Positions 1-4,929 of a DNA stretch of 5,788 nucleotides are shown here, in pieces. The DNA is from an uncultured Bacilli bacterium. Lineage in GTDB: Bacteria > Bacillota_I > Bacilli_A > RF39 > UBA660. Positions within the stretch are counted from its first letter, which is position 1. Each line of letters starts with the position of its first letter. The notes beneath the pieces are model-generated. The model was given only the letters and a program-made list of their open reading frames with translations. It was not told the DNA's origin and did not search any database. The translations under genes were made by a program, and so were the position numbers. The stretch is taken from contig CANRME010000077.1 in the NCBI GenBank assembly GCA_947631655.1, positions 1-5,788 of the forward strand, in the 5' to 3' direction.

Positions 1-141
1 AACAAAATTTATGGAACAAGACGTATAGAAGGTCATAAAAAAGATCCGATAAAAAGAAAACAAAAAATAATTGAAGAGCAAAAGCAATTAGAACAAGTAT
101 TAAGAGAAAGAGATGAAAGAATAAAAGCAAGGATGAAATAA
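1..141 (+). CDS. 3' end of an unidentified gene (partial)
   Basis: An open frame enters from the left edge and ends at TAA (139-141), giving the last 46 residues of a protein. The tail is highly charged and rich in Lys, Arg, Glu and Gln, and it includes stretches such as KRKQKIIEEQKQLEQVLRER that look like a single amphipathic helix or coiled coil. No domain is recognisable from this fragment and the family is unknown. It is the only + strand gene in the window and runs toward the minus-strand rpmH-jag operon, with 97 bases between the two stop codons. The last codons form one arm of a hairpin (124-170), which favours a real gene end. Whether it is an intact gene cannot be judged without the upstream sequence. 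Confidence 0.55.
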   Translation, partial: NKIYGTRRIEGHKKDPIKRKQKIIEEQKQLEQVLRERDERIKARMK

Positions 142-170
142 TAGTACCATATTTACTTAATCCTTGCTTT
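124..170 (+). terminator. Hairpin over the stop codon of the left-edge gene
   Basis: AAAGCAAGGAT (124-134) pairs perfectly with ATCCTTGCTTT (160-170), an 11-bp stem with a 25-base loop. One arm lies in the last codons and the stop codon (139-141) is in the loop. There is no clean T-run on the + strand after it. On the minus strand the stem is followed by a T-rich stretch (TTTTATTCTTT when the arm's end is included). It could therefore be a 3'-end stabilising hairpin, a weak + strand terminator, or a backup terminator for the minus-strand operon. The stem is clear; its function is inferred. Confidence 0.5.
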
Positions 171-210
171 CTAATAATTCATTAAAACTGACATTTTAAC
201 AAAATCTTAA

Positions 211-240
211 CAAAAAAACTATTAATTTTTGTTAATAGTT
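211..240 (-). terminator. Terminator of the rpmH-rnpA-yidC-jag operon
   Basis: On the minus strand AACTATTAA (240-232), a six-base loop and TTAATAGTT (225-217) form a perfect 9-bp stem whose end runs into seven consecutive T. The first arm overlaps the jag stop codon. The stem has only one G-C pair, so it is weak for an intrinsic terminator, but position, orientation and T-run all fit the end of this operon. Confidence 0.6.
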
Positions 241-850
241 AATCTTCTTTATAACTTACAACAATATGACGATTAGGTTCTTCGCCTTCACTTAAGGTAG
301 AAATATTTTTAAATTTAGATAAAGCATTATGAACAAGTCTTCTTTCATAAGAGTTCATATTGTCCATAGTTACAGGATTATGAGTCTTTAATACTTCACG
401 AGCAATATTCTTAGCAAGACGTTCTAGGTTACGTTCTTGTTTTTCTTTATAATCACTAATATCTAAGATGATATTTAAATGCGTATTTAACTCTTTATTA
501 GCTACTCCTCTTAATATAGTTTGAAGAGCTGCTAAGTTTTTACCTTCTTTACCAATTAAGATATTATTTTTATCACTATATATTTTAATATAGATTTGAT
601 TTTCTCTAATACTAGTTTCAAAAGATGCTTTAATAGTCATATTTTTTAGTAATTCATCAAGATAATTTTTTAAGTATTCAACAACACTAGTTAACTTTAT
701 AGCTTTTATTTCATAAGATTTACCTTTGAATAAGCCACCCTTTTTTTCTTCGATTTGATAGATTATTTCACTTTCTTTAGCATTAAAACATTCTAAGGCG
801 GTATTTAATGCTTCTTCTTCAGTTTTTCCTGTAAATACTTCTAAATTCAT
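239..850 (-). CDS. jag: KhpB/Jag RNA-binding protein (Jag_N-KH-R3H)
   Basis: This 203-residue protein has the full architecture of the KhpB/Jag (EloR) family. A Jag_N domain covers about residues 1-50, with the Gly/Lys-rich loop GGLFKG at 38-43. A KH domain covers about 75-135, with GxxG at 100-103 (GKEG). An R3H domain covers about 140-200, with its Arg-x3-His signature at R170 and H174. In other Firmicutes KhpB pairs with KhpA, binds RNA and influences cell elongation and division; that role is carried over from the family. ATG is at 848-850, preceded by AGAAGGAAG, which lies inside the end of yidC. Only 2 bases separate it from the yidC stop, so the two are probably translationally linked. 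It is the last gene of the operon and its stop is part of the terminator hairpin. The usual long linker between Jag_N and KH is short here, making a compact family member. Confidence 0.93.
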   Translation of the reverse strand: MNLEVFTGKTEEEALNTALECFNAKESEIIYQIEEKKGGLFKGKSYEIKAIKLTSVVEYLKNYLDELLKNMTIKASFETSIRENQIYIKIYSDKNNILIGKEGKNLAALQTILRGVANKELNTHLNIILDISDYKEKQERNLERLAKNIAREVLKTHNPVTMDNMNSYERRLVHNALSKFKNISTLSEGEEPNRHIVVSYKED

Positions 851-852
851 TT

Positions 853-1809
853 TTACTTCCTTCTTTCATTTACTTTTTTAATTATCCAAGTTTGGATAAT
901 ACCAAAGGCACTATTTACAATCCAGTATAGAGCAATAGCTGTTGGTAAACTTAGAGATGCAATAGAAATCATTATTAACATGAAATTGGTCATCATTTTC
1001 ATCTGACTCATTTGTTCATTATTAGCACTAGCATCTTGAGTTAATTTAAATGAGAAGTAAGTTGTTAAAATAATTAAAGCAATTAAGACGATATAAATGT
1101 AATAACCTTTAGAAATACCAACTAGAGGAGTCATACCTAAAGGAAGCTCATATTTTATATTGTGTAAGAATGGTAAGAATGTTCCTTCAAAAATTGCTGG
1201 TACTCTATTAATGGCTTCTAGGAAGGCAAAGAATAGTGGTAATTGAATAAAAGCAAGTAAACATCCTGATATCGGGTTAATATTATATTTTTTATAAACC
1301 ATCATCATTTCTTGACTCTTAGCCATCATAGAATCGGTATCTTGTTTATTAGCATATTTGCGTTCAATACGAGCAAGTTCTGGTTGGGCTTTCTTAATAT
1401 TTTGTTGTTGCATCGTACTCTTTTTGGTAATTGGGACCATTATAAGTCTTATTAATAGCGTAACTAAGATAACTGCTAAACCATAGTTTTTAACTAAAAC
1501 TCCTAATTTAATAATTATCCAAGCTATAGGTTTTACAAATATTGATTCCCATAAACTAGAATACTTTATAGAGTTTAAATGGAAATTAGCACAAGACGGT
1601 AAATCTTCTAATTTAACTTTTAATGATTTATTATGTTTTTCATATAGTTCTAATAATTCTTTATCTTCGGGTTTACATAAGATATTAGCAGTTATTGTTT
1701 GACCAGTTTTTTCATATACGATATTTTTCTTGTCTTCCTTAACATAAGTAGTACAACTAGTAGTAGCTAATAATACTAAACTTAAAAGAAAAATTTTAAA
1801 TTTTTTCAT
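853..1809 (-). CDS. yidC: Membrane protein insertase YidC (lipoprotein, OxaA/SpoIIIJ type)
   Basis: This is a 318-residue YidC/Oxa1 insertase, which places membrane proteins into the cytoplasmic membrane alone or with SecYEG. Residues 1-19 are a lipoprotein signal peptide ending in lipobox ATTSC (C19), as in Gram-positive YidC. The core follows: TM1 about 108-128 with the conserved hydrophilic-groove Arg at R121 (LLIRLIMVPIT), a charged cytoplasmic hairpin about 130-175, then TM2 with GCLLAFIQLPLFFAF (182-196). Later segments lie near 235-255, 272-287 and 289-310 (LPTAIALYWIVNS). The region between lipid anchor and core (about 20-100) is longer than in Bacillus SpoIIIJ and carries two Cys, C45 and C73. 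ATG is at 1807-1809 behind AAGGAG; it overlaps the rnpA stop as ATGA, indicating coupled translation. It is cotranscribed with rnpA and jag. Confidence 0.95.
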   Translation of the reverse strand: MKKFKIFLLSLVLLATTSCTTYVKEDKKNIVYEKTGQTITANILCKPEDKELLELYEKHNKSLKVKLEDLPSCANFHLNSIKYSSLWESIFVKPIAWIIIKLGVLVKNYGLAVILVTLLIRLIMVPITKKSTMQQQNIKKAQPELARIERKYANKQDTDSMMAKSQEMMMVYKKYNINPISGCLLAFIQLPLFFAFLEAINRVPAIFEGTFLPFLHNIKYELPLGMTPLVGISKGYYIYIVLIALIILTTYFSFKLTQDASANNEQMSQMKMMTNFMLIMISIASLSLPTAIALYWIVNSAFGIIQTWIIKKVNERRK

Positions 1810-2132
1810 TGGATCTCCTTTATTAATTCATATAGTGATTGTTTTAGTACTTCATATGAAGAGCCTTTGGCTCCCTTCCTTATCATTATAATATAATATT
1901 TAGTATTTGAAAATAGATTTTTATATTCATCAATGATATTTCTTGTTTGTCTTTTTATTTTATTTCTTTCATAAGCTTTACCATATTTAGTACTTATGGC
2001 GATACCTATGGCGATTTTTATTTCATCTTTATCTTTATAATATATTATATAATTATCATTTTTTTTATAAGGAGAAGTTTTGATAACATTATTAAATGTT
2101 TTTTTATCTTTAATAGTTTCTATTCTTTTCAA
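1806..2132 (-). CDS. rnpA: Ribonuclease P protein component
   Basis: RnpA binds the catalytic RNase P RNA and helps it cut 5' leaders from tRNA precursors. The family signature is seen as ERNKIKRQTRNII (RNxxKRxxR at residues 56-64), preceded by GIAISTKYGKA as in other members. I chose TTG at 2130-2132 as start, giving 108 residues beginning MKRIETIKDKKTF. GGAG (2142-2145) lies 9 bases before it, and RnpA proteins normally begin close to this motif. An upstream in-frame ATG at 2145-2147 would add five residues (MEMII), but it has no ribosome site and sits straight after a terminator-like hairpin. The TGA stop overlaps the yidC start by four bases. The TGA stop also argues against a Mycoplasma-type code. 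Confidence 0.93.
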   Translation of the reverse strand: MKRIETIKDKKTFNNVIKTSPYKKNDNYIIYYKDKDEIKIAIGIAISTKYGKAYERNKIKRQTRNIIDEYKNLFSNTKYYIIMIRKGAKGSSYEVLKQSLYELIKEIQ

Positions 2133-2141
2133 TATTATCAT

Positions 2142-2145
2142 CTCC
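2142..2145 (-). promoter_or_regulatory. Ribosome binding site that decides the rnpA start
   Basis: GGAG on the minus strand, 9 bases before TTG (2130-2132). It overlaps the alternative ATG at 2145-2147, so that ATG cannot use it. The alternative ATG is preceded only by TTTTTTCTAA. This supports the TTG start. Confidence 0.65.
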
Positions 2146-2151
2146 ATTTAG

Positions 2152-2173
2152 AAAAAACCACATAATGTGGCTT
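2152..2173 (-). terminator. Terminator-like hairpin between rpmH and rnpA
   Basis: On the minus strand AAGCCACA, loop TTA, then TGTGGTTT form an 8-bp stem with one G-U pair, running into a total of six T. It begins within the rpmH stop codon and ends just before rnpA. It probably terminates part of the transcripts, so that L34 mRNA exceeds rnpA-yidC-jag mRNA. The same T-run leaves no ribosome site for an upstream rnpA ATG. The structure is seen; partial termination is inferred. Confidence 0.6.
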
Positions 2174-2297
2174 ATTTTTTAATTATTTCTTTACGTCCTT
2201 TTTGTCTTCTAGTTTTTAAGACATTTGATTCTTTACGAGCGAAAAAACCATGTTTCTTAGCTCTTTTACGATTATTTGGTTGATAAGTTCTTTTCAT
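2172..2297 (-). CDS. rpmH: 50S ribosomal protein L34
   Basis: This 41-residue protein is a clear L34: it begins MKRTYQPNNRKRAKKHGFFA and continues with RKESNVLKTRRQKGRKEIIKK. The family is nearly invariant in KRTxQPxxRKRxxxHGF and in the basic RRxKGRK tail. The usual length is 44-47, so this one is slightly short. L34 is a small basic protein of the large ribosomal subunit that lies among 23S rRNA helices. ATG at 2295-2297 has a strong ribosome site, GGAGGTG (2305-2311). It is first in the rpmH-rnpA-yidC-jag operon and is driven by the consensus promoter at 2337-2366. Confidence 0.97.
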   Translation of the reverse strand: MKRTYQPNNRKRAKKHGFFARKESNVLKTRRQKGRKEIIKK

Positions 2298-2336
2298 CTT
2301 TTCGCACCTCCGCATCTCTTGTTAAATAACTTCATT

Positions 2337-2366
2337 ATTATAATATTAAAATACAAGTTATGTCAA
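2337..2366 (-). promoter_or_regulatory. Consensus promoter of the rpmH operon
   Basis: On the minus strand a perfect -35 box TTGACA (2366-2361) and a perfect -10 box TATAAT (2342-2337) are separated by 18 bases. The predicted leader is about 30 bases before the rpmH ATG. The -35 box starts only 4 bases after the stop codon of the upstream repeat gene, so the intergenic space is almost wholly promoter. A housekeeping sigma factor promoter of this quality fits a ribosomal protein operon. Confidence 0.85.
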
Positions 2367-2370
2367 GTAA

Positions 2371-3561
2371 TTATCTAGTTAAAGTTAAATTATTTACATT
2401 ATTATTTTTATTTTGAGTTTCTTTAATTAGTAATTCATTTATACTATTAATAACACTAGTTAGAATTATTTTAAATTTAATATTAGGATATTGTTTTAGT
2501 TTTTCTTTTAATAATTCATGCATGCTTTCATAAGAAAAATTAACTAAGCTACAATATTCTTTTAAAGTTAATCCATTAATAGGATATTTTTGTTCAACAA
2601 AATAAGAAACTAATTCTTCGTCTGTTAAACCTTCATACTTAGGATTCTTAGATGCTGCTAATAAATAAGCTTTAATACTATTATAAGATAAATCATTATT
2701 GTTACAGAACTCTCTTAAAGATACTCCTAAATAATAGTAATGAGTTTTAGGACTATTTATACCATAAGTATAATATTTTTCAAAAGCAGTATTTACGAGT
2801 TCCTCGGGTGTTAGATTGGGATTTTGTTTTTTTAAAGATGATATATTATGATATATATATGATTTGGGAATACTATGTGTTTCACAATATTCGGGAATAG
2901 ACATTCCATGATATTCATATTTCATAGAATGTTTATTTAAAACAGCTAGTTTAACTAGTTCTTCATCACTTAAATTAGGATGGGATTTTTTTAAAGTACT
3001 AATTCTTTCATACATAGTTGTTAATGGAATGCCATGTAATTTACAATATTCGCGCATAGATAAACCTTCAAAATTATAAATTTGATACCTTTTTTCTTCA
3101 ATAGCTTTAGTTATTATCTCATCAGGTGATAAATTGGGGTTTTTCTTTTTTACATAGTGAATGCGAAAATAAATAGCTCTAACAGATAAATTATTCTTTT
3201 CACAATACTCTTTAATACTCATGCCATGATATTCATATTTGGGTCCCCATTTTTTCGTAATTGCTAATTCAAATAATTCTTGGGGAGTTAAAGCGGGATT
3301 TTGTTTTTTTAAAAAACCTACTCTATTATATACTTGTTGGGGAGTAATATTTTTCCTTTCACAATATTCTTTGATACTCATACCAAGATACTCATATTTG
3401 TTTAGTTTTTTATTATCAAATGCTAGGGTAACTAATTCATCTGGTGTTAGATGCGGATATTTCTTTTTTAAACGATCTATTCTGCGATAAATAGTTCTAC
3501 TCGATAGATTATTTTTTTGGCAATATTTTTCGATGCTCATTCCAAGGTACTCATATTTCAT
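2371..3561 (-). CDS. Seven-repeat helix-turn-helix protein, copy A (unknown function)
   Basis: I do not recognise a named family. The 396-residue protein is built from seven repeats. Repeats 1-4 are exactly 53 residues each (2-54, 55-107, 108-160, 161-213); repeat 5 spans about 214-272, repeat 6 about 273-325, and repeat 7 begins about 326. The unit reads roughly KYEYxGMSIKEYC, a turn such as KNNLS, three variable residues, IYxRI, LKKxNPxLTPEELV, then A and KK. The segment SIKEYCxxNxLSxxxIYxRI looks like a helix-turn-helix, with a longer helix after it. Each repeat has one Cys at the same place (C14, C67, C120, C173, C226, C286, C337) and the protein has no other Cys. It is basic, with no signal peptide, membrane segment or catalytic motif visible. 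A tandem DNA- or RNA-binding protein is the likeliest reading (inference). It starts at ATG 3559-3561 behind AGGGGTG, under its own promoter-palindrome cassette, and is a paralogue of the gene at 3628-4875. There is no terminator before the rpmH promoter. Confidence 0.85.
   Translation of the reverse strand: MKYEYLGMSIEKYCQKNNLSSRTIYRRIDRLKKKYPHLTPDELVTLAFDNKKLNKYEYLGMSIKEYCERKNITPQQVYNRVGFLKKQNPALTPQELFELAITKKWGPKYEYHGMSIKEYCEKNNLSVRAIYFRIHYVKKKNPNLSPDEIITKAIEEKRYQIYNFEGLSMREYCKLHGIPLTTMYERISTLKKSHPNLSDEELVKLAVLNKHSMKYEYHGMSIPEYCETHSIPKSYIYHNISSLKKQNPNLTPEELVNTAFEKYYTYGINSPKTHYYYLGVSLREFCNNNDLSYNSIKAYLLAASKNPKYEGLTDEELVSYFVEQKYPINGLTLKEYCSLVNFSYESMHELLKEKLKQYPNIKFKIILTSVINSINELLIKETQNKNNNVNNLTLTR
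2923..3558 (-). repeat. Four in-frame 159-bp tandem repeats in copy A
   Basis: Codons 2-213 fall into four units of exactly 159 bases (3400-3558, 3241-3399, 3082-3240, 2923-3081). Similarity is visible in DNA as well as protein: the segment coding GMSIxEYC is almost the same near 3537, 3378 and 3219 (TCATxCCAxGxTAxTCATAT on the + strand). Repeats 5-7 continue the pattern with more divergence and small length changes. Exact unit length and DNA likeness suggest relatively recent in-frame duplication or gene conversion. Confidence 0.8.
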
Positions 3562-3570
3562 ATAAAAAAC

Positions 3571-3588
3571 ACCCCTTTGGTAAGAGGT
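3571..3588. promoter_or_regulatory. Palindrome in the copy A promoter (candidate operator or terminator stem)
   Basis: ACCCCTT (3571-3577), TGGT, AAGAGGT (3582-3588) on the + strand: an imperfect palindrome with 7-base arms and one mismatch. It starts next to the -10 box and covers the predicted start of transcription and the ribosome site. As RNA it would form about nine pairs, counting U-G pairs, followed by six U. See the identical element at 4883-4900. Confidence 0.6.
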
Positions 3589-3616
3589 ATTATAACATTT
3601 TTAAGTTTTTTGTCAA
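3589..3616 (-). promoter_or_regulatory. Promoter of repeat gene copy A
   Basis: The -35 box TTGACA (3616-3611) and -10 box TATAAT (3594-3589) are 16 bases apart, with TG one base before the -10 (TGTTATAAT, extended -10). Transcription should start near 3581-3582, inside the palindrome, giving a leader of about 20 bases. The -35 box lies 11 bases after the stop of the upstream paralogue. Confidence 0.8.
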
Positions 3617-3627
3617 ATTTTCTTTTT

Positions 3628-4875
3628 TTATTTCATTATTCTGGAAAGATTATAAGAATTTTTTAGGTAATAATTAGTACTATCTTTTAAATAATTATTT
3701 ATTTCTTCAGGATAATGTTTAATTTTTTGATAATTTATTAAATAATATTGGTTTATAGTAGATATAGTGCTAATTAAAATTGTTCTAAATTTAGCAGTAG
3801 GATGATTTTTTATAGCTTTTATTAATAATTCATGCATTGTTTCATAAGAAAAATTAATAGATAAACAATAATTTTTTAGAGAGTTCCCATTTATTAAAAA
3901 TCTTTTTTCGACTAAATATGTTACTAATTCATTATCACTCCAGTTAGAATATTTAGGATTTCTTAACATTTTAAATAAATAACTTCTAATACTTTCATAA
4001 GATATATCATTATTATCACAAAATGTTTTTAAAGGAATTTCTAAATAAAACCAACGATTTTTATTATTTAAACCATTTAGATAATTGTTTATTAAAATTT
4101 CAATAGATTGATGAGGATTTTTATCTAATTCATTGCGAATCCAGCTTCTAATATTTTTAAAACTTATTTCAGGATGTTCTTTACAATATTTAGATAAAGT
4201 TGTATCATTCCAAAAATAAATAGCATTTTCTTCTACAAAATTTCTAGTTAAAGCTTCATTTACAACTTCTTCTAAAGTTAATTCAGGGTTTTCGTTCTTA
4301 ATTTTTTTCATCCGAGCATATATTGTATGTATATTAATTTCATTTTTTATACAATATTCATAAAGACTTATTCCTTGATGAATATATTTGGTATTAGGAT
4401 GAGGTTTCTTTTGAAAAGCTAAAGTTATTAATTCTTCCGTAGATAAAGTAGGATTTGCTTTTCTTAATTTACATAGCTTTTCATAAATAGTTTTAAAAGA
4501 AACATTATGTTCCGCACAATACTCGGCTAGAGGTTTTCCTTTATATATATATTTTGGGAAGTCTTTACCTTCAATAGCTAATGTTATTAGTTCTTCTGGA
4601 CTTAATGTAGGATTTAACTTTTTTAAATAATGTATACGACGATAAAGAGATTCACTTGAAATATTCTTTTGAGCGCAATATTCTTTAATACTCATGCCGT
4701 GATAGATATATTTATTAGAACGTTCACTTCCAAAGACAATACTCATTATTTCTTTAGGAGTTAAATTAGGATTTTTCTTTCTTATATAATAAATGCGCTT
4801 ATAAATAGATTCACTTGATAAATTATGTTTTTCACAATATTCAGGAATAGTCATTCCAAAATAAGTATATTTCAT
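3628..4875 (-). CDS. Seven-repeat helix-turn-helix protein, copy B (unknown function)
   Basis: This is the paralogue of the gene at 2371-3561, with the same plan and no recognised family. Counting from ATG 4873-4875 it has 415 residues. That start matches copy A (MKYTYFG against MKYEYLG); a GTG at 4882-4884 would add three residues but lies in the ribosome site. Repeats begin near 2, 55, 108, 163, 219, 275 and 326, and the repeat Cys is present in all seven (C14, C67, C120, C175, C231, C286, C337), plus one extra at C135. Repeat 1 gives PEYCEKHNLSSESIYKRI. Repeats 4 and 5 have drifted most. Repeats 6-7 match copy A without gaps (NFSYETMHELL against NFSYESMHELL at 341-351). After about 380 comes an Asn/Tyr/Lys-rich tail longer than in A. 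No enzyme domain or membrane segment is seen. The gene carries the same promoter-palindrome cassette as copy A, so the pair arose by duplication of promoter and gene together. Nucleic-acid binding is inferred. Confidence 0.85.
   Translation of the reverse strand: MKYTYFGMTIPEYCEKHNLSSESIYKRIYYIRKKNPNLTPKEIMSIVFGSERSNKYIYHGMSIKEYCAQKNISSESLYRRIHYLKKLNPTLSPEELITLAIEGKDFPKYIYKGKPLAEYCAEHNVSFKTIYEKLCKLRKANPTLSTEELITLAFQKKPHPNTKYIHQGISLYEYCIKNEINIHTIYARMKKIKNENPELTLEEVVNEALTRNFVEENAIYFWNDTTLSKYCKEHPEISFKNIRSWIRNELDKNPHQSIEILINNYLNGLNNKNRWFYLEIPLKTFCDNNDISYESIRSYLFKMLRNPKYSNWSDNELVTYLVEKRFLINGNSLKNYCLSINFSYETMHELLIKAIKNHPTAKFRTILISTISTINQYYLINYQKIKHYPEEINNYLKDSTNYYLKNSYNLSRIMK
4396..4872 (-). repeat. 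Three in-frame 159-bp tandem repeats in copy B
   Basis: Codons 2-160 form three 159-base units, each coding Y-x-Y-x-G, an EYC motif, then a variable segment and IYxRI or IYEKL. Later repeats keep the pattern but vary from 51 to 56 residues. DNA likeness between units is lower than in copy A, so copy B repeats seem older or less homogenised. Confidence 0.7.
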
Positions 4876-4882
4876 TAAAAAC

Positions 4883-4900
4883 ACCCCTTTGGTAAGAGGT
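4883..4900. promoter_or_regulatory. Palindrome in the copy B promoter (candidate operator or terminator stem)
   Basis: ACCCCTT (4883-4889), TGGT, AAGAGGT (4894-4900) on the + strand, identical in all 18 bases to the element at 3571-3588 and at the same distance from the -10 box. In minus-strand RNA arriving from the carboxypeptidase gene it would fold into a stem of about nine pairs followed by five U. Confidence 0.6.
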
Positions 4901-4928
4901 ATTATAGCATTTTTAAGGATTTTGTCAA
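4901..4928 (-). promoter_or_regulatory. Promoter of repeat gene copy B
   Basis: TTGACA (4928-4923), a 16-base spacer, and TATAAT (4906-4901) with an extended -10 (TGCTATAAT). The layout is the same as the copy A promoter, and the sequence is nearly identical from the -35 box to the start codon. The -35 box begins one base after the stop codon of the carboxypeptidase gene. Confidence 0.8.
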
Positions 4929-4929
4929 A

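Noticed and set aside
196..212. Two TTAACA boxes 11 bases apart, resembling a PhoP box
   Set aside because: Only two boxes occur, in very AT-rich sequence between two convergent gene ends with no promoter to control; chance is likely.
881..1520. TTATCCAA-like words that might be DnaA boxes
   Set aside because: They are few, scattered inside yidC and do not match TTATCCACA fully. No cluster or AT-rich unwinding region marks an origin in this window.
1947..2165. Open frame of 72 codons on the + strand
   Set aside because: It lies antisense to rnpA, is made of Phe/Ile/Tyr runs typical of the reverse of Lys/Asn/Ile-rich genes, and runs across the rpmH-rnpA hairpin. It is a shadow.
3239..3490. 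Open frame of 83 codons on the + strand
   Set aside because: It is antisense to repeats 1-2 of copy A, and its internal likeness merely mirrors those repeats. No ribosome site or family is seen.
2923..3558. Regularly spaced repeats that might suggest a CRISPR array
   Set aside because: The period is 159 bases, the units are in frame, and the protein repeat explains them. There are no short identical repeats with unique spacers.
4876..4884. GTG at 4882-4884 as the start of copy B
   Set aside because: It overlaps the AGGGGTG ribosome site. The ATG at 4873-4875 aligns exactly with the start of copy A, where no equivalent in-frame GTG exists.
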